Shown: positions 1 through 6,564 of the stretch, in pieces
Layout: every line of letters starts with the position of its first letter
Numbering within the stretch: the first letter of the stretch is position 1
NCBI GenBank assembly: GCA_024684515.1
Contig: JAIKWS010000062.1
Coordinates: 1 to 33,756, forward strand
Reading direction: 5' to 3'
Origin: Prevotella sp.
GTDB lineage: Bacteria; Bacteroidota; Bacteroidia; Bacteroidales; Bacteroidaceae
Length of the DNA stretch: 33,756 bases
The notes under the pieces: model-generated
Seen by the model: the letters and a program-made list of their open reading frames with translations, nothing else
Databases searched by the model: none
Told to the model about the DNA's origin: nothing
Translations under genes and position numbers: made by a program

Positions 1-1
1 C

Positions 2-196
2 CTCTCCCGGTGCAGGGTGTTCGTGCTGAAGGGGCTGTCCGAGGACGACATAGCCGGCCTCATCCGCCGTGCGCTTTCGGATCCGCGCGGATTCGGCGGG
101 AGGCGCGTCGAGATGGCCGACGACCTGGTCAGGGCCGTGGCGGCCTTCGCCAACGGCGACGCGCGCTATATTCACCTTTTTCTTAAATCACTCTGA
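2..196 (+). pseudogene. rarA: Truncated RarA/MgsA-like AAA+ ATPase, internal fragment
   Basis: Reading from base 2 gives 64 codons without a stop before TGA at 194-196; the start lies outside the window. Visible motifs are LLSRCRVF-type text (here LSRCRVFVLKGLSEDD), RRAL, RGFGG and FANGDAR, which match the sensor and lid region of RarA/MgsA, the ATPase that acts at stalled replication forks. In intact family members the GDAR motif is followed by an ALN-LE helix and well over 100 further residues. Here the frame continues only YIHLFLKSL and stops, so the C-terminal tetramerisation region is missing. GC content is very high up to about base 167 and drops abruptly after it. It may be a broken remnant, a transferred fragment, or an assembly join with DNA of a high-GC organism. 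Family assignment is fairly secure; the origin of the break is not. Confidence 0.6.
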
Positions 197-199
197 GTA

Positions 200-309
200 C
201 GGAAAATGACGCTGTCATTTGTCACGTTTGTCATGTGTCATGAACCTTGGTCAAGGATGAGGAAGGGTGTAGGCTCGGAAAATGACACTGTCATTTGTCA
301 CGTTTGTCA
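200..309. repeat. Two 34-base direct repeats containing a small palindrome
   Basis: Bases 200-233 and 276-309 are identical except for one base. Each contains AAATGAC-3 bases-GTCATTT, a perfect 7-base inverted repeat (204-220 in the first copy), followed by spaced TTTGTCA motifs. The copies are 76 bases apart. They lie just right of the truncated rarA fragment. The role is unknown; a protein-binding array or a remnant of a mobile element are both possible. Confidence 0.6.
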
Positions 310-340
310 CTTTTTCATTCTCACGAAGGAATTTTTGCTA

Positions 341-372
341 CCTCACTAGCTAGATATTTTTTCCTAGTGAGG
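341..372. repeat. Hairpin CCTCACTAG...CTAGTGAGG
   Basis: Perfect 9-base inverted repeat, arms 341-349 and 364-372, with an AT-rich loop. A close relative is at 22449-22480. It belongs to the set of CCTCACT-containing palindromes scattered in the intergenic DNA of this window. Confidence 0.5.
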
Positions 373-657
373 CCGCAATTGCTAGCTCTGGCACCTTGTT
401 CCTGGCATGATAGCCACCCTCTCAAAGGCACATTTTGAAGCCTTTTTCTGCTCGTCTGAGGCCTTTTTTTGGCATTCCAAAGGCCTTTTTTCTTCATCCG
501 AGCCCATTTTCCGTCCCGACAATTAGGCGTTCTGGCGTTCTGGCCTATGGAAATGTGCAGTTGACCGGTTTCTTTCTCGTCCTACTATGTCTTCGTTTTT
601 TTAGTATTAACAAACGGTGAAATGGATTCCAGGACACGATCTTCACCCAATATAATG
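373..657. other. Intergenic stretch with no supported gene
   Basis: No reading frame here resembles a known protein. Bases 438-520 contain imperfect repeats of AGGCCTTTTTT at roughly 25-base intervals. A 61-codon frame at 435-620 is low-complexity and has no convincing start signal. Confidence 0.4.
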
Positions 658-690
658 AAAAAATGAGCAGCCAAACCAGTGACTACTCAT
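658..690 (-). terminator. Probable terminator of the mrp-paaK unit
   Basis: Read on the minus strand, ATGAGTAG (690-683) can pair with CTGCTCAT (670-663) with one G-U pair, followed by six T residues (663-658). It lies about 60 bases after the paaK stop codon. Confidence 0.5.
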
Positions 691-752
691 TATTATATAT
701 ATGTGCCAACGGATGTACCGATGCCCATATAATAAGATGAGGCAAACCGTGC

Positions 753-2060
753 TTACAGCTTGCGGTTGTCTATGACGTGTGCACTCTTGCCCTGTGAACG
801 CTCGATGGTGCCAGGAGCCTTGAGCTGCACCTTGGCAGCAATGCTGAGCACACTCTTGAGCTTGTTGGCCAGTTTCTTCTCCAAGGCATCGACGGCTGCC
901 GGTGTGTCGAAGGTAGAGGTGAACACTTCCTGGCGCAACTCGGCCTGCACGAGCAGGGTATCGAGGTTCTTCTGGCGATCGACCACCAGCATATAACGTG
1001 GTGCAAACTCCGGCAACGAGAGGATGACACTCTCGACCTGAGATGGGAACACGTTGATGCCACGGATGATCAGCATATCGTCCGAACGGCCCTGTATGCG
1101 TCCCATGCGAATGCTGGTACGACCACAGTCGCACTGTCCCTCCATGAGGCAGCAAAGGTCGCGGGTGCGGTAGCGCAACACGGGCATGCCCTCCTTGGTC
1201 AGTGTGGTGAAGACGAGCTCACCGGTCTGTCCGACGGGCATAGGCTCGAGGGTGACGGGGTTGATAATCTCCGGATAGAAATGATCTTCGCAGATGTGCG
1301 AGCCATGCTGCATCTGACATTCATAGCTGACGCTGGGTCCCATGACCTCGCTCAGTCCATAGAGATTGTAGCCCTTCAGTCCCAGACGCTCCTGTATCTC
1401 CTGTCGCATCTGCTCTGTCCAGGGCTCAGCTCCGAAGGCTCCCACACGCAGCTTGATCTGCTCTTTCGAGATGCCCATCTTGTCCATGGTCTCAGCCAGG
1501 TAGAGGGCATAGGATGGAGTGCAAGCGATGCCTGTGACACCCAGGTCGCGGATGAGTTTGAGATGCTTCTCGGTGTTGCCCGTAGAGGCAGGCACCACCG
1601 ACGCTCCGATGTGCTCTACGCCATAGTGGGCTCCCAGTCCTCCGGTGAAGAGGCCATAGCCATAGCTGACGGAGAAGGTGTCGTCGCGAGTGATGCCATA
1701 GGCAGTGAGACAACGGGCCATGCACTCACTCCACACGCCAATGTCCTTGCGGGTGTAGCCCACGATGGTGGGATTGCCCGTAGTACCACTGCTGGCATGT
1801 ATGCGGATGATCTCACTCTGTGGAGCAGCCTGCAGACCAAAAGGATAGTTGTCGCGCAGGTCTTTCTTCGTAGTGAAAGGCAGCTTGTGGATGTCCTCGA
1901 TGGTCTGAATGTCGTCAGGCCTGATGTCGAGCTCCTGCAACTTGTGACGGTAGAAAGGCACGTTGTGATAGACATACTCCACAATCTTGTGAAGTCTTTT
2001 CCCTTGCAGAGCACTCATTTCATCGCGACTCATGCATTCTTTGTTTGGATTCCAAATCAT
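753..2060 (-). CDS. paaK: Phenylacetate-CoA ligase family protein (aryl-CoA ligase)
   Basis: This 435-residue protein has the PaaK-type adenylate-forming layout. The phosphate-binding loop is SSGTTG (residues 90-95), the substrate/AMP motif YGLSEVMGP is at 234-242, YRTRDL at 297-302, and the hinge region GRSDDMLIIRG starts at 324. A CxCGR motif (310-314) is typical of the PaaK branch. Family members activate phenylacetate or related aryl acids to CoA thioesters using ATP; in anaerobic Bacteroidales they probably serve aryl-acid interconversion in amino-acid metabolism rather than aerobic phenylacetate breakdown (inference). Length is normal. The start at 2060 is 51 bases after the stop of mrp on the same strand, with no obvious promoter between, so the two are probably cotranscribed. 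The exact substrate cannot be read from sequence. Confidence 0.93.
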   Translation of the reverse strand: MIWNPNKECMSRDEMSALQGKRLHKIVEYVYHNVPFYRHKLQELDIRPDDIQTIEDIHKLPFTTKKDLRDNYPFGLQAAPQSEIIRIHASSGTTGNPTIVGYTRKDIGVWSECMARCLTAYGITRDDTFSVSYGYGLFTGGLGAHYGVEHIGASVVPASTGNTEKHLKLIRDLGVTGIACTPSYALYLAETMDKMGISKEQIKLRVGAFGAEPWTEQMRQEIQERLGLKGYNLYGLSEVMGPSVSYECQMQHGSHICEDHFYPEIINPVTLEPMPVGQTGELVFTTLTKEGMPVLRYRTRDLCCLMEGQCDCGRTSIRMGRIQGRSDDMLIIRGINVFPSQVESVILSLPEFAPRYMLVVDRQKNLDTLLVQAELRQEVFTSTFDTPAAVDALEKKLANKLKSVLSIAAKVQLKAPGTIERSQGKSAHVIDNRKL

Positions 2061-2111
2061 AAATGTGTTGGTGCTGTTTTTTTAAATGGTGGATGGTTAT
2101 TATTAATCATG

Positions 2112-3200
2112 TTATTTCTTCTGAAGACGGTTGACCGTGGTGACAACAGCCTGTGCCAGGTTGAGGAAGGACTGTCCTGTCATCGAGTCGATATTGGTCA
2201 CTACGGGCGTGCCCTGATCGCCATTGTCGCAGATGCCCTGCACGAGTGGTATCTGTGCCAACAGCGGGAGATGCATGGCATCAGCCAACTGCTTGCAGCC
2301 CTCGCGTCCAAAGATGTAATAGCGGTTCTGGGGCAGTTCGGCCGGTGTGAACCAAGCCATATTCTCCACGAGACCAAGAATAGGAACACCGACCTTTTCG
2401 TTCTGGTACATGTCAATACCCTTGCGTGCATCGGCCAGTGCCACCTGCTGTGGTGTAGAGACGATAACGGCACCCGTGAGCTTCAGGGTCTGCAGAAGCG
2501 TCAGGTGGATATCGCTCGTGCCCGGTGGCGTGTCGAGGATGAGATAGTCGAGCTCTCCCCAGTCGGCATCGGCAATGAGCTGCTTGAGGGCACTGCAGGC
2601 CATGCCACCACGCCAGAGGGTGGCTGTGGTAGGTGCCACGAAGAAGCCGATGGACAGGAACTTGATGCCATACTTCTCGACAGGCTCAATGAGGTCGCGA
2701 CCATCCTTGTTCACAGCATATACTCTTGCATCTTCCACACCAAGCATCTTGGGTATGGAGGGACCGAAGATATCCGTATCGAGCAATCCAACGCTATAGC
2801 CCAGACGAGCCAAGGCAATGGCCAGGTTGACGGCCACCGTGCTCTTGCCTACCCCACCCTTGCCACTGCTGACAGCCACGATATGCTTGACACCAGGCAA
2901 GAGGTCCTCATCCTTGGGACGGGGCTTTGACTTGTACTCTGTGACAATCTCTACTTCAACATCCTGACCACAATGGTACTTGATGGCAGCCTCGGCAGCC
3001 TTGACGGTGGACTTCAGAAAGGGATCGGTGTCTCTAGGAAACTCTAGCACCACCTTCACACTCCACGGCTGTCCATCGGCTGCAGGGGCACTGACAGCAG
3101 GAGTATCAGCCACCATTTTGCTCTCGACCAGGTTCTTCTTCGTACCGGCATAGGTCACCGTGGCGAGGGCATCTAATATGAGTTTGGGATATAGCGTCAT
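2112..3200 (-). CDS. mrp: Mrp/NBP35-family iron-sulfur carrier ATPase
   Basis: This 362-residue cytosolic P-loop ATPase is expected to carry or insert Fe-S clusters. It has an N-terminal DUF59/MIP18-like domain (about 1-90) and the deviant Walker A motif GKGGVGKS at 113-120, followed by DTDIFGPS and the DTPPGTSD switch region. The start at 3200 is chosen over an in-frame ATG at 3227 because the promoter -7 box (3225-3232) overlaps the upstream ATG, and family members begin MTLYPKLI-like. An AAAGAG sequence precedes the chosen ATG. The C-terminal CxxC pair that ligates the cluster in many Mrp proteins is not visible; the region after VENMAWF reads TPAELPQNRYY. That may be normal for this branch. 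It is followed by paaK. Confidence 0.93.
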   Translation of the reverse strand: MTLYPKLILDALATVTYAGTKKNLVESKMVADTPAVSAPAADGQPWSVKVVLEFPRDTDPFLKSTVKAAEAAIKYHCGQDVEVEIVTEYKSKPRPKDEDLLPGVKHIVAVSSGKGGVGKSTVAVNLAIALARLGYSVGLLDTDIFGPSIPKMLGVEDARVYAVNKDGRDLIEPVEKYGIKFLSIGFFVAPTTATLWRGGMACSALKQLIADADWGELDYLILDTPPGTSDIHLTLLQTLKLTGAVIVSTPQQVALADARKGIDMYQNEKVGVPILGLVENMAWFTPAELPQNRYYIFGREGCKQLADAMHLPLLAQIPLVQGICDNGDQGTPVVTNIDSMTGQSFLNLAQAVVTTVNRLQKK

Positions 3201-3224
3201 TGCTCTTTGCTTGATTTTTGGCTG

Positions 3225-3256
3225 CAAAAGTAATAAATTATTCGCAAACGGCCAAA
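3225..3256 (-). promoter_or_regulatory. Bacteroidetes-type promoter of mrp
   Basis: On the minus strand TTTG (3256-3253) is followed by exactly 20 bases and TACTTTTG (3232-3225), matching the TTTG/TAnnTTTG consensus. It overlaps the alternative upstream ATG of mrp and therefore decides the start codon. Confidence 0.7.
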
Positions 3257-3272
3257 GATTTTTACGATTTCC

Positions 3273-4583
3273 TCACACTTGTGCCTTCTTGGTCTGTATG
3301 GCGAACACACACAAGGCACCGATGACAAGCAGACATCCCGAAACAATCATCATAGACGACTGCAGACTGCCCACGAGTCGCAAGATGAAGCCACCACTGA
3401 GTGCTGCGAGGATCTGTGGCAAGCAGATGGTGCCATTGAAAAGACCTAGATAGGCACCCATGTGACCATAGCCCTGCAAGGCATTGGTAACCATCGTAAA
3501 GGGACATGCCAGCATGGCCGCCCAGGCACAGCCAATGAGCAGGAAGGGTACAATCTGCAGATACTTGTCAGGACAGAATGGTATCAAGGCAAAGCCCAAA
3601 GCACCCAGCAACAAGCTGGCAGCATAGGCCACCTTGATATTGGGGAAACGAGGCAGAAGCATGGCCCACACCACGGCTCCCACCGACTGTACAGCATAGA
3701 GCACTCCCGTCCAGTTGCCAGCATCCTGATAGGCAAGAGTAGTAGAATCGGCAGTATCCCAAACCGTCAGCGAGACGGCATCGACAGCATAGGTCCACAT
3801 AAAGAGGAAGGCTGCCCAGCAGAAGAACTGTACCAGTCCAATACGCCAGAAGGCCGATGGGGCATTCTTGAGCAACACAATCCAGTTGACACTCTTCTCC
3901 TTAGCATCGGTGACAGGATTGTACTCGGCATACTCCTTGGGAGGCCACTCCTTGACCTTCAACGTGGTGTAGACGACACAGAGAATGAGGATGGCAGCAC
4001 CAACATAGAACGACCAGATGACAGAGTCGGGCACCACACCCTCGGGAGCCAGGTTTTTCAGGCCTATCCACGTAAAGAAATAGGGAAAGAGGAAGCCCAC
4101 CACGCTACCGGCATTACAAAGGAACGACTGGATGCTGTAGGCCTTGTCCTTCTGTTTCTCGTTCACCATATCGCCAACCAGCATCTTAAACGGCTGCATA
4201 GCCATATTGATACTGGTGTCGAGCAACATCAGCATGATCAGTCCAAAAATCATGGCTGCCGAGACAGTCAGCCCTAACGAGCCACTGTTGGGCAACAGGC
4301 ACATCACAGCCACAGCCACGGCAGCACCAATAAAAAGGTAAGGTATGCGACGTCCAAAACGAGTCCATGTACGATCGCTCAACGTACCAATGATGGGTTG
4401 CACGAGAATGCCCATCAGAGGAGGCAGTATCCAGAAGAAGCTAAGGTCGTGAGGGTCTGCACCCAAAGTACGGAAAATACGGGAGTTGTTTGCATTCTGG
4501 AGCGCATAGGCAATCTGCACTCCGAAAAATCCGAAGCTCAGATTCCAGAGCTTCCAGAAACTTAGATCAGGTTTTTGTTTCAT
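3273..4583 (-). CDS. MFS sugar transporter (GPH/SLC45-like), probable maltose/maltooligosaccharide permease
   Basis: This 436-residue inner-membrane protein has about 12 hydrophobic segments. The conserved cytoplasmic loop DRTWTRFGRRIPYL (70-83) between the second and third membrane segments is the signature of the glycoside-cation symporter/SLC45 type of MFS carrier. The N-terminus SFWKLWNLSFGFFGVQ is typical of the Bacteroidales members that sit beside starch loci. The probable role is proton-coupled uptake of maltose or short glucans released in the periplasm by the GH13 enzymes. It is on the minus strand, separated from lacI by the GxxExxY gene and repeats, which is unusual because the regulator and transporter are often directly adjacent. 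The start at 4583 lies next to repeat DNA, and no clear promoter box was found. Substrate is inferred from context. Confidence 0.9.
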   Translation of the reverse strand: MKQKPDLSFWKLWNLSFGFFGVQIAYALQNANNSRIFRTLGADPHDLSFFWILPPLMGILVQPIIGTLSDRTWTRFGRRIPYLFIGAAVAVAVMCLLPNSGSLGLTVSAAMIFGLIMLMLLDTSINMAMQPFKMLVGDMVNEKQKDKAYSIQSFLCNAGSVVGFLFPYFFTWIGLKNLAPEGVVPDSVIWSFYVGAAILILCVVYTTLKVKEWPPKEYAEYNPVTDAKEKSVNWIVLLKNAPSAFWRIGLVQFFCWAAFLFMWTYAVDAVSLTVWDTADSTTLAYQDAGNWTGVLYAVQSVGAVVWAMLLPRFPNIKVAYAASLLLGALGFALIPFCPDKYLQIVPFLLIGCAWAAMLACPFTMVTNALQGYGHMGAYLGLFNGTICLPQILAALSGGFILRLVGSLQSSMMIVSGCLLVIGALCVFAIQTKKAQV

Positions 4584-4601
4584 ATTCGGTTTATTTAATT
4601 A

Positions 4602-4826
4602 GCCACGGTTTGACACGGTTTTAATAATTTTGCCACGGAATAAATGTAGCCACGGTTTGACACGGTTTTACATGTTGCCACGGTTTGACACGGTTTTTAT
4701 CGGGTTATGCATGTTGCCTCGGTTTGACACGGTTTTATCGGGTTATGCATGTTGCCACGGTGGTAAAACATAGCCACGGTTTTAATCGGAAGGACATCTA
4801 ACATCTTATGCAACGGTTTTAATCGG
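4602..4826. repeat. Cluster of GCCACGGTTTGACACGG repeats
   Basis: Four near-identical 22-base copies start at 4602, 4649, 4677 and 4716, with shorter pieces at 4632, 4754, 4773 and 4811. The segment ATCGGGTTATGCATGTTGCC occurs twice between copies (from 4699 and from 4737). The last unit (CAACGGTTTTAATCGG) contains the stop codon of the GxxExxY gene. An inverted copy lies on the far side of that gene at 5272-5293. Spacing is irregular, unlike CRISPR. Confidence 0.75.
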
Positions 4827-5208
4827 TTATTCTTGCAGCTTGTCCTAACAGTCGTTGGAAGCCACGACCTTGTTCTTGGCTGAAATTCAATATATATCCG
4901 ACTTTGCTGTGTGTCAGATTTATATAGTTCAGAGTTTGCGCTATATGCTCTTTTGTAATTGCAGCAACAGCTTTCAGCTCGACGATGATTTTGTCATCGA
5001 TATAGAAATCAGCAACATAACCGCCTACCACATGTCCTTTATATTCAACAGAAAGAGGCTTTTGTCGCTCATAGGGCACACCTAACTCATCAAGTTCTAT
5101 AGAGAAAGCATTCTCGTAAACTTTCTCTGCCAGTCCCTTCCCCAGACAGTTCTGAACACGATTAAATGCACAGATTAACTTGTCAGACAATTCTTCATAT
5201 ATCAGCAT
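4819..5208 (-). CDS. GxxExxY family protein (PD-(D/E)XK nuclease-like fold)
   Basis: This 129-residue soluble protein carries the family-defining GLAEKVY motif (residues 25-31) and a nuclease-like core DFYIDD...ELKA, with D67 and E77-x-K79 in the spacing of PD-(D/E)XK enzymes. The family is widespread in Bacteroidetes and other phyla, but its function is not established. Length is normal for the family. The gene sits on the minus strand between the sugar transporter and lacI, bounded by copies of one repeat family in inverted orientation (4602-4826 and 5272-5293), and its stop codon lies inside a repeat unit. This suggests the gene and its repeats arrived or move together (inference). No promoter box was recognised before it. 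Confidence 0.85.
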   Translation of the reverse strand: MLIYEELSDKLICAFNRVQNCLGKGLAEKVYENAFSIELDELGVPYERQKPLSVEYKGHVVGGYVADFYIDDKIIVELKAVAAITKEHIAQTLNYINLTHSKVGYILNFSQEQGRGFQRLLGQAARITD

Positions 5209-5271
5209 TCCTATACATTTTTATATTATTTTTACTAAAGACATTACCTCCGTTAGTCACCACAACCCCGT

Positions 5272-5293
5272 GTAAAACCGTGTTAAACCGTGC
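5272..5293. repeat. Inverted copy of the GCCACGG repeat family
   Basis: GTAAAACCGTGT-T-AAACCGTGC matches the reverse complement of the units at 4649-4671 at about 20 of 22 positions. Together with the left cluster it brackets the GxxExxY gene. Confidence 0.6.
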
Positions 5294-5316
5294 CCCATAT
5301 CCACCCCCATCGTGGC

Positions 5317-6327
5317 TCAGCGGGTAGTGCCGCGAATGATGAGACGAGTGCGCACAATACGTTTCTCCACATGGTTTTTGGGCAGACGACCCTCCACAAG
5401 GCCTATGAGGATGTTGGCCGCCTCCTCCCCCACACGGATGCCCCGTTGCTCGACAGTGGTGAGCATCGGGTCACAGGAGATGGCACGTTCGCCATTGGTA
5501 AAGCCACAGATGCTGATGTCTTGCGGTACACGAAGGCCCATACGCTTGACGGTATAGAGAATGCCAATGGCAGTGTCGTCGTTGACGGCAAAGAAAGCAT
5601 CGGGATAACTATCGCCATTGAACAGGTCGGGGGTAATCATTTCGGCATCCTGACGATTGTCGCAATAGCGAGTGAACCGCTCGTCGAAAGGTAGCCCATG
5701 CTTCAGAAGAGCATCCTTGTAGCCATTGAAACGATTTTTCGAGATTTCAAGATTCATCTGAGAACCAAAATAGGCTATGCGACGGCAGCCCGTCTCGATG
5801 AGATGGTTCACGGCATTGTAGGCACCCATATAGTCATCGACCACAACACGACTGGCATTGACACCCGTGCAGATACGATCGTAGAACACCAAGGGTACAC
5901 CGACATCGATGAGACGCTGAAAATGCTCGTAACGCTGCGTATCCTTGGCCTGCGAGACAATGATGCCACACACCTTGTTCTCGTAGAACGACTGACAGAG
6001 ACGCACCTCGCGTTCGTATTGCTCACCACTCTGGGCCACCATAATCCGATAGCCATGCTGCTCTGCCTCTTCCTCAATGCCCTTTAGAATAGTAGAAAAA
6101 TAGTAGTGGACCAACTCAGGCATAATCACCCCGATAATCTTCATGGGCTTTACCCGAGAATGGCGCAACGACTCAGCCAGCACGTTAGGAACGAAATTAT
6201 GCTCACGGGCATACTGTTGCACCTGACGCCTACGGACCTCAGAGATACGGGGTGAATCGCTCAGTGCCCTCGAAACCGTTGCCACCGATATGCCCAGCTC
6301 GCGGGCAATGTCCTTCATCGTTATCAT
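5317..6327 (-). CDS. LacI-family transcriptional regulator of the starch locus
   Basis: This 336-residue DNA-binding protein starts with a classic LacI helix-turn-helix, MKDIARELGISVATVSRAL (residues 4-22), and a hinge-helix region ending near VLAESLR, followed by a periplasmic-binding-protein-like effector domain (from about IIGVIMPELVHYYF to the end). It is divergent from susC. A perfect palindrome with a central CG, GCAAACGTTTGC, lies between the two starts at 6424-6435 and fits a LacI-type operator. The likely effector is maltose or a related glucan breakdown product (inference from neighbours). It probably controls the sus genes and possibly itself. The start at 6327 is preceded by GATGAGAGT; an overlapping upstream ATG is out of frame and soon stopped. 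Confidence 0.93.
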   Translation of the reverse strand: MITMKDIARELGISVATVSRALSDSPRISEVRRRQVQQYAREHNFVPNVLAESLRHSRVKPMKIIGVIMPELVHYYFSTILKGIEEEAEQHGYRIMVAQSGEQYEREVRLCQSFYENKVCGIIVSQAKDTQRYEHFQRLIDVGVPLVFYDRICTGVNASRVVVDDYMGAYNAVNHLIETGCRRIAYFGSQMNLEISKNRFNGYKDALLKHGLPFDERFTRYCDNRQDAEMITPDLFNGDSYPDAFFAVNDDTAIGILYTVKRMGLRVPQDISICGFTNGERAISCDPMLTTVEQRGIRVGEEAANILIGLVEGRLPKNHVEKRIVRTRLIIRGTTR

Positions 6328-6359
6328 ACTCTCATCATGCTTTATCGCTTTCAGACATG

Positions 6360-6367
6360 CAAAGTTA
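6360..6367 (-). promoter_or_regulatory. Candidate -7 box of lacI
   Basis: TAACTTTG on the minus strand, 33 bases before the lacI start, matches TAnnTTTG. No TTTG at the usual 19-21 base distance was found, so the promoter may be weak or activator-dependent. Confidence 0.45.
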
Positions 6368-6423
6368 GTGCAAACATTTCACGTGCGTGCGCTCAAACAT
6401 TAATTATTATAACAAGCGGGTGC

Positions 6424-6435
6424 GCAAACGTTTGC
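6424..6435. promoter_or_regulatory. Predicted LacI-family operator
   Basis: GCAAACGTTTGC is a perfect 12-base palindrome with a central CG step, as LacI-family sites have. It lies 97 bases upstream of the lacI start and 32 bases upstream of the -33 box of susC. The position upstream of the susC promoter suits activation of sus or repression of lacI. A weaker related sequence (GTGCAAACATTTCAC) is at 6368-6382. Confidence 0.65.
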
Positions 6436-6466
6436 ATTTGTTAGTAACGAGAAAAAGTAGGAAAAA

Positions 6467-6499
6467 ATTGTCATCAAATACAAATTTATCCTATCTTTG
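6467..6499 (+). promoter_or_regulatory. Promoter of the susCDEF operon
   Basis: ATTG (6467-6470), a 21-base spacer and TATCTTTG (6492-6499) match the Bacteroidetes consensus. The predicted transcript would have a leader of about 60 bases. Confidence 0.7.
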
Positions 6500-6564
6500 C
6501 AACGAAATTACCTAATACGCGAAAGAGAGAAAGAAACATTTGTATATTAACTAACAAAAATGTA

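Noticed and set aside
435..620. 61-codon plus-strand frame
   Set aside because: Low-complexity T-rich repeats, no start signal, no recognised relatives.
1281..2930. Long open frame (549 codons) on the plus strand
   Set aside because: It lies antisense to paaK and mrp, both with clear family motifs; the frame is a by-product of their codon use and has no recognisable domain.
4602..4826. Possible CRISPR array
   Set aside because: Spacing between copies is irregular, spacers are themselves repeated, and no cas genes are near.
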